The notes under the pieces: model-generated | What the model saw: only the letters and a program-made list of their open reading frames with translations | The model's database searches: none | What the model was told of the DNA's origin: nothing | Translations under genes and position numbers: made by a program | In this document: positions 25,404 to 33,847 of the stretch, in pieces | How positions within the stretch are numbered: the stretch's first letter is position 1 | Layout of the letters: each line of letters starts with the position of its first letter | NCBI RefSeq assembly: GCF_002750975.1 | Contig: NZ_PEJS01000001.1 | Span: forward strand, 1,736,001-1,800,000 | Direction: 5' to 3' | Origin: Stenotrophomonas indicatrix | GTDB lineage: Bacteria; Pseudomonadota; Gammaproteobacteria; Xanthomonadales; Xanthomonadaceae | DNA length: 64,000 bases

Positions 25404-25476
25404 GGTAGCGCCGGGCCATGCCCGGCGAGCGGGCAGCCTGGATCATTGCATCCGCCGGGCATGGCCCGGCGCTACC
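25404..25476. repeat. Inverted SMAG pair overlapping the 3' end of the MHYT gene
   Basis: Units at 25404-25427 (plus) and 25453-25476 (minus) face each other. The GTAG head of the second unit supplies the TAG stop codon of the MHYT-GGDEF-EAL gene (25472-25474). The pair separates that gene from flhB. Confidence 0.85.
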
Positions 25477-27601
25477 CCGGGGGCCGGTCCTGCGGGCCCT
25501 GCGCCAGTTCCACCCGTGGCCGCGGCAGGTCGTGCAGCTGCATGAAGCGGGCCGCGTCCACTGGCCGGCCCAGCAGGAAGCCCTGCAGGTAGTCGCAGCC
25601 GAGGCGCTCCAGGTAGGCGCGCTGCGCGGCGGTCTCCACGCCCTCGGCCACGATGTCCATGTCCAGCGCATGGCCCAGCGCAACGATGGCCGACACGATC
25701 ACCACGTCTTCGGCGCTGTGTTCCAGGTCGCGCACGAATGCGTGGTCGATCTTGATTTCGGTGGCCGGCAGGCGCTTGAGGTACAGCAGGCTGGAGTAGC
25801 CGGTGCCGAAATCATCGATCGAGATGCCCACGCCCAGGGCGGAGAAACTCTGCAGCAGGCGCAGGCTGGTATCGGTATCGCGCATCACCGTGCTTTCGGT
25901 GATCTCCAGCACCAGGTTGCGCGGGGCGATCGCGTAGCGCTCGATCACCTCGCGCACGTCCTGCAGCAGGTGCGGCGAACTGAACTGCACCGGTGACAGG
26001 TTCACCGACATCGTCCAGCTTTCATGGCCGGCATCGTGCCAGTGCCGCAGCTGCTGGCAGGCCTGGTCCAGCGCCCAGCGGCCGATCTCGTTGATCGCGC
26101 CACTGCGCTCGGCCAGGCGGATGAAGCGGTCCGGCGGAATCAGGCCCTGTTCCGGATGACGCCAGCGGATGAGCGCTTCGGCACCAGCCACCTTCTGCGT
26201 AGCCACGCGGATCTTCGGCTGGTAATGCAGGAACAGCTGCTCGCTGCCGATCGCGCGGCGCAGGTCGGCCAGCAGGCGGAACTGCTGCTCGGCGCTGTCG
26301 TTCATCCAGTCGGCGAACAGCACGAACGCATTGCGGCCCGACTCCTTGGCCTGGTACATCGCCGCATCGGCAAAGGCCATCAGCTGGCGTTCGCTGGCGG
26401 CATGGTCGGGGCAGATCGCGATGCCGATGCTGGCGCTCACCTGCAGCTCGTGGTCCGGCAGCAGCGGGCCGCTGCCCACCGCCTGCAGGATGCGCCGGGC
26501 CAGGGTCGGCAGGTCCTCGTCCTGTTCGATGCGCACCACCAGCACGAATTCGTCGCCGCCCAGCCGTGCCAGCATGTCGTGCGGCCGCAGCAGCTGGCGG
26601 GTACGTTCTGCCACGGCTACCAGCAGCGCATCGCCGGCCTGGTGGCCATAGGCATCGTTGACCTGCTTGAAGCCATCCAGGTCCATGAACATCACCGCGA
26701 AGCGGCTGCCGCCCTGTTCGGCCTCGGCCAGGGCCTGCAGGATGCGCCGCTGCAGCAGCAACCGGTTCGGCAGGCGGGTGAGCGGGTCGTGCAGCGCGGC
26801 CTGGGTCAGTTCCTGCTGGGCGTCGGTCAAGGAGGTGCTGAGCAGCGAGTTGCGCAGGCGCAACAGCTGCGCCTCCACCCGCTGGTCCAGCCAGGACACC
26901 ACCAGCACCACCGCCAGGATCGCCACGGTCAGCACCACCACCAGCATCGCCAGCCAGTTGTTCTGCAGGCCATCGCCCACCGCTGCGCCGCAGACGCTGC
27001 CTTCCGGGAAGCGGGCGGCGGCCATGCCGGTGTAGTGCATGCCGACGATGGCCAGGCCGAGCAGGCCGGCGGCGGCCAGGCGGTCGCCGATGCGGGTGTG
27101 CTGCGCGCGCAGGCGGAAGGCCACGTACAAGGCAGTCCACGACGCGGCCACAGCGACCAGCAGCGACAGCAGCAGCCACACCGGCTGGTAGTCGATGCCC
27201 GGTTGCATGCGCATCGCGGCCATGCCCACGTAGTGCATGCTGGCGATGCCGCTGCCCATCAGCAGCGCACCGCCGGCCAGGCGAGGATGGGGCAGGGTGC
27301 GCAGCGATACCAGCCAGAGCGCGAACACCGACGAGCCGATCGCCAGTGCCAGCGACAGCAGGGTGATGGGCAGGTCGTAGCCCAGTGGAATGGGCAGGTC
27401 GAAGGCGAGCATGCCGATGAAGTGCATCGACCAGATGCCCAGCCCCATCGCAAATCCGCCGCCCAGGCGCCACCACCAGGTCGCGCCCTTGCCGGGCGCG
27501 GTGACGGTGCGCCCGGCCATCGCCAGTGCGGTGTAGGACGCCATCACTGCAACCAGCAATGAGGTCGCCACCAGCCATGGGTTGTACGTGCCTACCAGCA
27601 T
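25472..27601 (-). CDS. MHYT-GGDEF-EAL cyclic-di-GMP enzyme
   Basis: 709 residues. An MHYT sensor of seven membrane helices fills residues 1-240, with paired Met/His motifs (SMHFIGM at about 58, SMHYVGM at about 121, GMHYTGM at about 187) thought to bind metal and sense a diatomic gas or redox state. GGDEF (348-352) is intact with an upstream RPHD inhibitory site (339-342). The EAL domain keeps the catalytic signature (EALIR at 475, EITEST, DDFGTGYSS, KIDHAF, EGVET, QGFLLGRP). Both synthesis and hydrolysis of c-di-GMP therefore look possible. It sits inside the flagellar island between fliR and flhB, so YcgR and the PilZ-like protein are plausible readers. The upstream 160 bp show no flagellar promoter. 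Confidence 0.95.
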   Translation of the reverse strand: MLVGTYNPWLVATSLLVAVMASYTALAMAGRTVTAPGKGATWWWRLGGGFAMGLGIWSMHFIGMLAFDLPIPLGYDLPITLLSLALAIGSSVFALWLVSLRTLPHPRLAGGALLMGSGIASMHYVGMAAMRMQPGIDYQPVWLLLSLLVAVAASWTALYVAFRLRAQHTRIGDRLAAAGLLGLAIVGMHYTGMAAARFPEGSVCGAAVGDGLQNNWLAMLVVVLTVAILAVVLVVSWLDQRVEAQLLRLRNSLLSTSLTDAQQELTQAALHDPLTRLPNRLLLQRRILQALAEAEQGGSRFAVMFMDLDGFKQVNDAYGHQAGDALLVAVAERTRQLLRPHDMLARLGGDEFVLVVRIEQDEDLPTLARRILQAVGSGPLLPDHELQVSASIGIAICPDHAASERQLMAFADAAMYQAKESGRNAFVLFADWMNDSAEQQFRLLADLRRAIGSEQLFLHYQPKIRVATQKVAGAEALIRWRHPEQGLIPPDRFIRLAERSGAINEIGRWALDQACQQLRHWHDAGHESWTMSVNLSPVQFSSPHLLQDVREVIERYAIAPRNLVLEITESTVMRDTDTSLRLLQSFSALGVGISIDDFGTGYSSLLYLKRLPATEIKIDHAFVRDLEHSAEDVVIVSAIVALGHALDMDIVAEGVETAAQRAYLERLGCDYLQGFLLGRPVDAARFMQLHDLPRPRVELAQGPQDRPPG

Positions 27602-27762
27602 TCGTCAGTCTCCCGGACCTGCCTGTCAACGGAAAAACTACGGTGGGGCATGCGCAAGGCGGGCGACCAGAGCCGCCGGTTGCAGCGTCCCCCCGGTCGC
27701 TGCGCATTCACTCTAACGCGGGCACCGGGGGGGACGGCAAGCAGCAGAACGTGACGACCACG

Positions 27763-28554
27763 TCAGGGGGGCACCGCACCGGCCGCCTGGAAGGCAGCAT
27801 CGAACAGGCGCTGCACCGGCGGCCCCATTTCGCCGACCAGCAGGGTCAGCAGGAACAGGCCCAGCAGCAGCGAGACCGGCAGGCCCAGCTGGATCGGATT
27901 CAACGCCGGCGCGGCGCGGGCCAGCACGCCGAAGGCCAGGTTGACCGCCAGCATCGCCACGGTCAGCGGGATGGCCAGGGTCAGCGCGCCACGCAGCACG
28001 GTCAGCAGGAAGGTCGGGGCGATGCTGAAGAACGCGTGCGGGTCGGGCAGGGGCGCGCCGATGGGCAGGGCGCGGTAGCTGTCCACCACCAGCGAGATCA
28101 GCGCCAGGTGGCCGTTGGCGGTGAAGAACAGCAGGCCGAACAGCAGATAGAACCACTGGCCGATGACACCGGAGGTGCCGCCGCGCAGCGGGTCGCTCAT
28201 CTGCGCAAACGCCAGGCCGGTGCCCTGGGCGACCAGTTCGCCGGCCATGGCACCAGCCTCGAACACCAGCCGCAGCAGGAAACCGATGGCCACGCCGATC
28301 GCCAGCTCGCGGGCGATGGTCAGCACGGTGGCGGCGTCGAAGCCGGTCCAGTCCGGTACCGGCGGCAGCAGCGGCGCCAACGCGATGGCCAGGGTGCCGG
28401 CCAGCATCACCCGCACCCGGCCGGGCACCGCGCGGGTACCGATCATCGGCATCGCCATGGCCACTGCGCCGATGCGCAGCATGGTCCACAGCACGGTGCC
28501 GATCATGCCGAAGGCGTTCAGGCCGTCGGCAGCCATCTGGGTGGCGGCGTCCAT
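27763..28554 (-). CDS. fliR: Flagellar export gate protein FliR
   Basis: 263 residues with about six membrane helices and the family pattern (RIGAVAMAMPMIGTRAVPGRVR, then AIGFLLRLVFEAGAMAGELV). It is the last gene of the fliLMNOPQR run and starts 16 bp after fliQ. With FliP and FliQ it forms the helical export pore. Confidence 0.96.
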   Translation of the reverse strand: MDAATQMAADGLNAFGMIGTVLWTMLRIGAVAMAMPMIGTRAVPGRVRVMLAGTLAIALAPLLPPVPDWTGFDAATVLTIARELAIGVAIGFLLRLVFEAGAMAGELVAQGTGLAFAQMSDPLRGGTSGVIGQWFYLLFGLLFFTANGHLALISLVVDSYRALPIGAPLPDPHAFFSIAPTFLLTVLRGALTLAIPLTVAMLAVNLAFGVLARAAPALNPIQLGLPVSLLLGLFLLTLLVGEMGPPVQRLFDAAFQAAGAVPP

Positions 28555-28570
28555 CTGCGTGCGCGTCCGT

Positions 28571-28843
28571 CTAGCCGATCAGGTGCGGGATGCGCTGGAA
28601 CAGCAGCGTGGTGAATTCGACCAGATGGCCGATCAGCAGGCTGCCCAGTGCGAACAGCACCGCTGTGAGGGCCGCGGCCTTGGCAACGAAGGCGATGGTC
28701 GGCTCGTTGAGCTGCGTCGCCGCCTGCACCACGCCCACCACCACGCCGACCACCAGTACGGTCAGCAGCAGCGGGCCGGCCACCCAGAGCACGGTAATCA
28801 GGCCGCCACGCAGTTCGGTCAAGGCAAGTTCGGGAGACATCAT
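28571..28843 (-). CDS. fliQ: Flagellar export gate protein FliQ
   Basis: 90 residues with two membrane helices (LLLTVLVVGVVVGVVQAATQ; ALTAVLFALGSLLIGHL), the typical size of FliQ. It is separated from fliP by 106 bp that contain two SMAG palindromes, unusual inside this otherwise tightly packed operon. Two adjacent ATGs exist; the first is given. Confidence 0.96.
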   Translation of the reverse strand: MMSPELALTELRGGLITVLWVAGPLLLTVLVVGVVVGVVQAATQLNEPTIAFVAKAAALTAVLFALGSLLIGHLVEFTTLLFQRIPHLIG

Positions 28844-28852
28844 GGTTCCATC

Positions 28853-28939
28853 GGTAGCGCCGGGCTATGCCCGGCGGTGGTCAATGCGACGGCCGGCACT
28901 GCCCGGCGTCGCCTCTGTAGAGCCGAGCCATGCTCGGCT
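28853..28939. repeat. Two SMAG palindromes inside the fli operon, between fliP and fliQ
   Basis: GGTAGCGCCGGGCTATGCCC-GGCG lies at 28853-28876 and GTAGAGCCGAGCCATGCTCG-GCT at 28917-28939. A further imperfect GCCGGGCA-type palindrome lies between them. Both have the GTAG head on the plus strand. In mRNA they would fold between two co-transcribed genes and could stabilise or attenuate the transcript. Confidence 0.85.
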
Positions 28940-28949
28940 GACCTTCGGA

Positions 28950-29729
28950 TCAGGCCGGATTGAAGCTGGCCGCCAGCGTGCCGACGGTCAGCACCCAACC
29001 ATCGACCAGCACGAACAGCAGGATCTTGAACGGCGCAGAGACCAGCATCGGCGACAGCATCATCATGCCCATCGACATCAGTACGCTGGCCACGACCAGA
29101 TCGATGATCACGAACGGGATGAAGATCAGGAAGCCGATCTCGAAGGCGGTCTTCAGTTCGCTGGTGACGAACGACGCGACCAGCACCGGGAACGGAATCG
29201 CATCAGGGCTGGCGTAGGTGCCGTGACCGGCGATGCCGGCGAAGGTCATCAGGTCGGTCTCGCGGATCTGCGCCAGCATGAAGGCGCGCAGCGGCGTGGT
29301 GGTCAGCGTCCAGGCAGTCTGGAAGTCGATCTCGCCATTGAGGTACGGCGCCATGCCGGTGCTCCAGGCCTTGTCCCAGGTCGGCAGCATGATCATTGCG
29401 GTGAGGAACAGGGCCAGGCCCAGCAGGACCTGGTTGGACGGCGTCTGGCCGGTGCCCAGCGCCTGCCGCAGCAGGCCCAGCACGATGATGATGCGGGTGA
29501 AGGAGGTCAGCACCAGCAGCATCGACGGGATCAGGGTGATCGCCGTCATCAACAGCAGTGTCTGCAACGGCAGGCTGACCGGCGCACCGCCGATCTTGCC
29601 GACGTTGATGTCCGGCAGCGGCGTGGTCGGCGCGCCCGGGGCGGCGAACGCCAACGCAGGCAGCAGGCACAGGGCGATCAGGCTCAGCCACGGCAGCAGG
29701 GTGGCAAGACGGGAACGGGTCACACGCAT
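28950..29729 (-). CDS. fliP: Flagellar export gate protein FliP
   Basis: 259 residues. A cleavable N-terminal signal (LATLLPWLSLIALCLLPALAFA) precedes the mature protein, as is usual for FliP. Four membrane helices and conserved segments LTSFTRIIIVLGLLRQALGT and SDLMTFAGI-like residues support the family. It starts 1 nt before the end of the short gap to fliO and lies within fliLMNOPQR. Confidence 0.96.
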   Translation of the reverse strand: MRVTRSRLATLLPWLSLIALCLLPALAFAAPGAPTTPLPDINVGKIGGAPVSLPLQTLLLMTAITLIPSMLLVLTSFTRIIIVLGLLRQALGTGQTPSNQVLLGLALFLTAMIMLPTWDKAWSTGMAPYLNGEIDFQTAWTLTTTPLRAFMLAQIRETDLMTFAGIAGHGTYASPDAIPFPVLVASFVTSELKTAFEIGFLIFIPFVIIDLVVASVLMSMGMMMLSPMLVSAPFKILLFVLVDGWVLTVGTLAASFNPA

Positions 29730-29730
29730 G

Positions 29731-30135
29731 TCAGGGGTCCTTGCGCAGCCGCTGTTGCAGCAGCTGGGCGAAATTCGGCAGGTTCTTCAGGTCGGGTACG
29801 CGTACCGGCGCAGGCGGTGGCAGCGGTTCGGGCAGGGTGTGCAGGGCGTTGATGCCGCCGGCGGTGACGCCCAACAGCAGTTGCTGACCATTGACCTCGA
29901 CCACCACCACGCGTTCCTTGGCGCCGACATTCAGGCTCGCCACCAGCTTCATGCCCTCGGCCGGGCGGAAGCCGCTGCCGGGCAGGCGCTTGAGCAGCCA
30001 GCCCAGGCCGATGACCAGGGCCAGCACTGCCAGCAGGGCCAGTACCGCACCGAACAGGCTCGGTGCGGCCGGCGCATGCTGGCTGATCTGCGGGGCCGTC
30101 GTGGCGACGGCCAGGGTGGTGGCGAGCAGGCTCAA
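29731..30135 (-). CDS. fliO: Flagellar export assembly protein FliO
   Basis: 134 residues. One membrane helix (about 28-50; LFGAVLALLAVLALVIGLGW) is followed by a cytoplasmic tail (VASLNVGAKERVVVVEVNGQ). FliO helps FliP oligomerise. The only in-frame start near the fliN end is TTG at 30135, which overlaps the fliN stop (TTGA) and has GGAG 6 nt upstream. Confidence 0.9.
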   Translation of the reverse strand: MSLLATTLAVATTAPQISQHAPAAPSLFGAVLALLAVLALVIGLGWLLKRLPGSGFRPAEGMKLVASLNVGAKERVVVVEVNGQQLLLGVTAGGINALHTLPEPLPPPAPVRVPDLKNLPNFAQLLQQRLRKDP

Positions 30136-30467
30136 CGCAGTCTCCGGATCCGCTCGCTGGGGCTGACCACATCGGTCAGGCGCACGCCGAAGCGGTCGTT
30201 GATCACCACCACTTCGCCATGGGCGATCAGCGTGCCGTTGACGAACACGTCCAGCGATTCGCCGGCACCCCGTTCCAGCTCTACCACCGAACCCTGGTTG
30301 AGCTGCAGCAGGTTGCGGATCGGCAGGCGGGCGCGGCCGACTTCCAGCGACAGCGTCACCGGCACATCGAGGATCACGTCCAGGTTCAAATCCGGGCCGG
30401 TCGCTTCATCGGCCTGCAGGTTGCTGAACTGGGCCGGGGTCGGTTCGAGGGCGTCGATATCGTTCAT
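30132..30467 (-). CDS. fliN: Flagellar switch protein FliN
   Basis: 111 residues, mostly a SpoA domain (LDVILDVPVTLSLEVGRARL, VVELERGAGESLDVFVNGTL). It forms the lower C-ring with FliM and binds FliH for export. The start overlaps the fliM stop (ATGA). Confidence 0.96.
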   Translation of the reverse strand: MNDIDALEPTPAQFSNLQADEATGPDLNLDVILDVPVTLSLEVGRARLPIRNLLQLNQGSVVELERGAGESLDVFVNGTLIAHGEVVVINDRFGVRLTDVVSPSERIRRLR

Positions 30468-31468
30468 TGCGGGTCTTCCTGGATGACGGGTACGCGCGGA
30501 CGGGTGCCCGGCGGATGGGTAGCGGTGATCTTTACGGCGTTCATGCCGTTGGCGACGCCGAACTCACCGGTGAACACCGGGATGTTCTCCACGCACAGCG
30601 GCACCTGCGGGCTGAGGTCGATCGGCAGGATGTCGCCGACCTTCAGCCGGGTCAGGTCGCGCAGGGTCATGCGCTTGCTGGCCAATACGCTGGACAGGGT
30701 CACTTCGGCCACGTTGAGCTGCTCGCGCAGGGTGCGGCCCCAGCTCTCGTCGCGGTCGTTGCGGTCGCTCTGGATGCCGGCGTCGAGCAGTTCGCGGATC
30801 GGCTCCAGCATCGAGTAGGGCAGGGTCACGTGGATGTCACCGCCACCGCCGTCGAGTTCGACATGCAGGCGGCACACCACCACGTATTCGCGCGGCGTCA
30901 CGATGTTGGCGAAGTGCGGGTTGATCTCCGAGTTGATGTACTCGAATTCCACGTCCATCACCGGTGCCCACGCTTCACGCAGGTCGGCGAAGGTCTGCTT
31001 CAGCAGCAGGTGGATCACCCGCATTTCGGTGGCGGTAAATTCGCGGCCTTCGATGCGCGTCGGGTAGCGCCCGTCGCCGCCGAAGAAGTTGTCGACGATG
31101 GCGAACACCAGGGTCGGTTCGAACACGATCAGGCCGGTACCGCGCAGTGGCTTGAAGCGGATCAGGTTCAGGTTGGTCGGCACATACAGCGAGTGCATGT
31201 AGTCGTTGAACTTGATCAGCTCGATGCCGCGCACGGACAGTTCGGCCGAACGCCGGATCAGGTTGAACAGGCCGATCCGCCACAGGCGCGCAAAGCGCTC
31301 GTGGACCATTTCCAGGGTCGGCATGCGACCGCGGATGATGCGGTCCTGGCTGGCGAAATCGTAGGAGCGTGCTTCGCCACTGGGGGCGTCCGGCTCGGTT
31401 TCGACCGCGCCACTGTCCACGCCATGCAACAGGGCATCGATCTCATCCTGGGACAGCAGGTCATTCAT
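30464..31468 (-). CDS. fliM: Flagellar switch protein FliM
   Basis: 334 residues. The N-terminus MNDLLSQDEIDALLHGVDSG is the CheY-P binding peptide. The middle domain contacts FliG and the C-terminal SpoA domain joins FliN. It sets rotation direction. It lies 10 bp after fliL. The EIDALL peptide is useful for comparison with the repeated EFEALLDQL peptides in CheA2. Confidence 0.97.
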   Translation of the reverse strand: MNDLLSQDEIDALLHGVDSGAVETEPDAPSGEARSYDFASQDRIIRGRMPTLEMVHERFARLWRIGLFNLIRRSAELSVRGIELIKFNDYMHSLYVPTNLNLIRFKPLRGTGLIVFEPTLVFAIVDNFFGGDGRYPTRIEGREFTATEMRVIHLLLKQTFADLREAWAPVMDVEFEYINSEINPHFANIVTPREYVVVCRLHVELDGGGGDIHVTLPYSMLEPIRELLDAGIQSDRNDRDESWGRTLREQLNVAEVTLSSVLASKRMTLRDLTRLKVGDILPIDLSPQVPLCVENIPVFTGEFGVANGMNAVKITATHPPGTRPRVPVIQEDPQ

Positions 31469-31478
31469 CGGGGAGCCC

Positions 31479-31994
31479 TTACTGGGTCACGAAGCTGGTG
31501 AACAGCAGGTCGTCGGCACCGTTGCTGCCGGTCTCGGCCTTCAGCACCTTCTGCACTTCGGCCAGCGAATCGGCCTGCAGCTTCTGCTTGCCGGCGATGT
31601 CGGCGATCTGCTGCGGGCTGACCTGCGAGAACAGCATCAGCAGGCGCGCGCGGATGGCCGGGGCATGGGTCTTGATCGCTTCCAGCGCGGCCGGATCGCG
31701 GGTCATCAGCTGCACTTCCACCTGCAGGTAGCGCGGGCCGTCGATCGAGCCGTTGAGGTTGACCACGAATGCCGGTTCCAGCGCGAAGTACTGGGCCGGG
31801 GCCGGGGTGGTGGTCTTCTTCGGCGCCTGCGCGGCCTTGTCTTCGTGCTTGGACTGGGTGAAGAACCAGACGCCGCCACCGGCGGCACCGGCGGCCAGTA
31901 CGGCGACCAGGGCGGTGATCAGGATCGGACTGCGCGGCTTGGCGGTCTTGTCCTTGTCGGCGGTCTTCTTGGTTTTGTCAGCGGCTGCGGCCAC
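31479..31994 (-). CDS. fliL: Flagellar basal body-associated protein FliL
   Basis: 171 residues. A Lys-rich cytoplasmic start is followed by one membrane helix (about 24-45; LITALVAVLAAGAAGGGVWF) and a periplasmic stomatin-like FliL domain (YFALEPAFVVNLNGSIDGPR). FliL supports stators around the rotor. The GTG at 31994 is supported by AGGAG upstream. It is the first gene of fliLMNOPQR, behind a sigma-54-like site. Confidence 0.93.
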   Translation of the reverse strand: MAAAADKTKKTADKDKTAKPRSPILITALVAVLAAGAAGGGVWFFTQSKHEDKAAQAPKKTTTPAPAQYFALEPAFVVNLNGSIDGPRYLQVEVQLMTRDPAALEAIKTHAPAIRARLLMLFSQVSPQQIADIAGKQKLQADSLAEVQKVLKAETGSNGADDLLFTSFVTQ

Positions 31995-32029
31995 GGGGTG
32001 AAGCTCCTGAGGGTTGCTTCACCGGGATA

Positions 32030-32045
32030 TGCAAGGGGTGTGCCG
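32030..32045 (-). promoter_or_regulatory. RpoN promoter of fliLMNOPQR
   Basis: The minus strand reads CGGCACACCCCTTGCA. GG/GC spacing and the -12 box are canonical; the first base of the -24 box differs from T. It is 36 bp upstream of the fliL GTG. Confidence 0.7.
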
Positions 32046-32092
32046 GAGCGGCCGGAGAGGGCGGTGACGGAATTCCGTCGGGTGTTCAAATC

Positions 32093-32211
32093 GGTAGCGC
32101 CGGACCATGCCCGGCGGAATGTCGGGAATCCGCCGGGCATGGCCCGGCGCTACCCGTGTTCTGGTGGGTGCCAACCGTCCCGCTCTGGTGGGTGCCAACC
32201 TTGGCTGGCAC
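32093..32211. repeat. SMAG cluster between fliK and fliL
   Basis: A facing pair of GTAGCGCCGG-type units lies at 32093-32116 (plus) and 32131-32154 (minus). It is followed by a partial and a full unit of the GTGGGTGCCAACC-type (full unit 32188-32211). They lie just after the fliK stop codon at 32217 and likely end the fliEFGHIJK transcript before the fliL promoter. Confidence 0.8.
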
Positions 32212-32216
32212 GCCTG

Positions 32217-33380
32217 TCAGGCGTACGCGTCCAACAACCCGCGCTGGCGGATCAGCTGCGACGCCGACACCGTGGTGTCGCCCAGTGACGGTTCTCCGTC
32301 ACCACCACGACCGCCGCCGCCCGCCGGGCTGCCCGGAGTGCCGTCGCCACTGTGCTGCTGGCCGACATCGGCATGGGCCAGCTGGAAGCCCTGCTCGCCC
32401 AGCAGTTCACGCAGGCGCGGCAGGCTGCTTTCCAGCGCCTGGCGTACATCCACATGCGGGCTGCTGAAGCTGGCATGGACCTTGTCACCGTTCATCTGCA
32501 GGCGCACGTCCACCGGCCCCAGGTCTTCCGGATTGAGGCGGATGTGGGCATGGCCGATCTTCTGGTCGGCCAGCCAGCCGATGCGCGCGCCGATGGCCTG
32601 GTCGAAACCATCATCGCCCAGCACCGGCTTCGGAGTCGGTTCGCCATTGAAGACGGCATTGCTGGCCAGTGCGGCCTTCAGGTCCTGCAGGGCGGCGGGC
32701 AGGGGGGGCTGCAGCGGCGCCGGAGGTGCGCGGTCGCCGATCTGCAGGCTGTCACCGTCGTCGGCACGATCCAATGCCTTGCCACCCATCACCAGCTCCG
32801 GCAACGGCAGGCCACTGGCCTCATCATCGCCGGCAGCGGATGCCGGAGCGCTGGCGGCCGGCGCTGCCGCGCCCTGGCTCGCGTTGGTCGCCACTGCGGC
32901 GGCCGCGGGTGCCAGTGCAGCGGAGGGCAGCGCGCCACCTTCGGCATCGCTGGCCGCTGGCGGCGGCAGCACAGGCGCCGGATCGACGCCGGTGGGCACG
33001 GCCAGCATCAGGCCGGCCAATCCGAGTGGCGGCCAGGGCGCGTCGTCCGCGTTGGCCGGGGTGTCCTTGTCGTCGCTGGCAGCCGACGTTGCCGGTACAG
33101 CAGGTGTCGATGTGCTGGCGTCCGTGGCGGCTGCTTCGCCGTCGGTCGGCCGCGGCGTCGCCTTGCCCGGGTTGCCGTCGGGTGGTGTTGCAGCGTTGGC
33201 CGGTGTTGCCGGATTGCTGGCGTTTGTGGCGGTACCGGGCGTGCCGGTCGAGGCGCTGCCGCCCTGCAGCATCTGGCCGAAATCCTTGCCGGAATCGCTG
33301 CGCGAGGCGCGTGTGCTGCCGGCATTGCCACTGCCGCCGGGCGTCGGTGCGCTGGCGTTGCTGCTCAACGGAGAGGGCAT
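32217..33380 (-). CDS. fliK: Flagellar hook-length control protein FliK
   Basis: 387 residues from the ATG at 33380, which shares its A with the fliJ stop (TGATG). The N-terminal 260 residues are Ala/Pro/Thr/Asp-rich low complexity (ruler part). The C-terminal Flg_hook domain is conserved (WLADQKIGHAHIRLNPEDLG, VDVRLQMNGDKVHASFSSPH, LRELLGEQGFQL). FliK senses hook length and switches FlhB specificity. It is the last gene of the fliEFGHIJK operon. Confidence 0.93.
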   Translation of the reverse strand: MPSPLSSNASAPTPGGSGNAGSTRASRSDSGKDFGQMLQGGSASTGTPGTATNASNPATPANAATPPDGNPGKATPRPTDGEAAATDASTSTPAVPATSAASDDKDTPANADDAPWPPLGLAGLMLAVPTGVDPAPVLPPPAASDAEGGALPSAALAPAAAAVATNASQGAAAPAASAPASAAGDDEASGLPLPELVMGGKALDRADDGDSLQIGDRAPPAPLQPPLPAALQDLKAALASNAVFNGEPTPKPVLGDDGFDQAIGARIGWLADQKIGHAHIRLNPEDLGPVDVRLQMNGDKVHASFSSPHVDVRQALESSLPRLRELLGEQGFQLAHADVGQQHSGDGTPGSPAGGGGRGGDGEPSLGDTTVSASQLIRQRGLLDAYA

Positions 33381-33847
33381 CACGACCGGCCTCCCTGCTC
33401 GCCATCGTCCTGGTCTTCGGTCTGTGCCAGGCGCGCGCGGCGTGCGCCGATGTCATCCATCTCGCGCTGGTCGCGGCGGTCGGTCACCACTTTTTCCTGC
33501 GCGCGGTAGCTGGCGGCCAGCTGCTCCAGCACGGCCTTGTCACGGCTGGCCAGGATCAGGCGCGCGCGTTCGGCCTCCACTTTTTCGAGGTTGCCGTTGA
33601 CGGTCTGCTGCTGCTGTTCCACCGCGCTGTCCAGCCGGTCCAGGAATGCGCGCCGGTTCAACAGCTGCGCCGGGCTGGTCGCGGCCATCTGCGCGTTGGC
33701 GTACTCCTCGGCGTAGCGCCGCAGTTCGTCCAGGCGCGACAGATGGGTGTCGAGCACGTTCTGGCGTTCGGCCAGGTCGCGGGCGACCGCGTCCTCGTGT
33801 TCCTGGGCCCGCTTCAGCAGGGGGTCGATGCGCTTGGACTGGATCAT
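33380..33847 (-). CDS. fliJ: Flagellar export protein FliJ
   Basis: 155 residues, almost entirely helical coiled coil (LLKRAQEHEDAVARDLAERQ, LDSAVEQQQQTVNGNLEKVE). FliJ is the central stalk of the FliI ATPase ring and moves chaperones. It is coupled to fliI (ATGA) upstream and fliK (TGATG) downstream. Confidence 0.9.
   Translation of the reverse strand: MIQSKRIDPLLKRAQEHEDAVARDLAERQNVLDTHLSRLDELRRYAEEYANAQMAATSPAQLLNRRAFLDRLDSAVEQQQQTVNGNLEKVEAERARLILASRDKAVLEQLAASYRAQEKVVTDRRDQREMDDIGARRARLAQTEDQDDGEQGGRS

Noticed and set aside
24175..25683. Longer FlhB start
   Set aside because: The extra N-terminal 126 codons read through the SMAG pair and the end of the neighbouring gene; MSENESAGEKTEQPTEKRLR is the family N-terminus.
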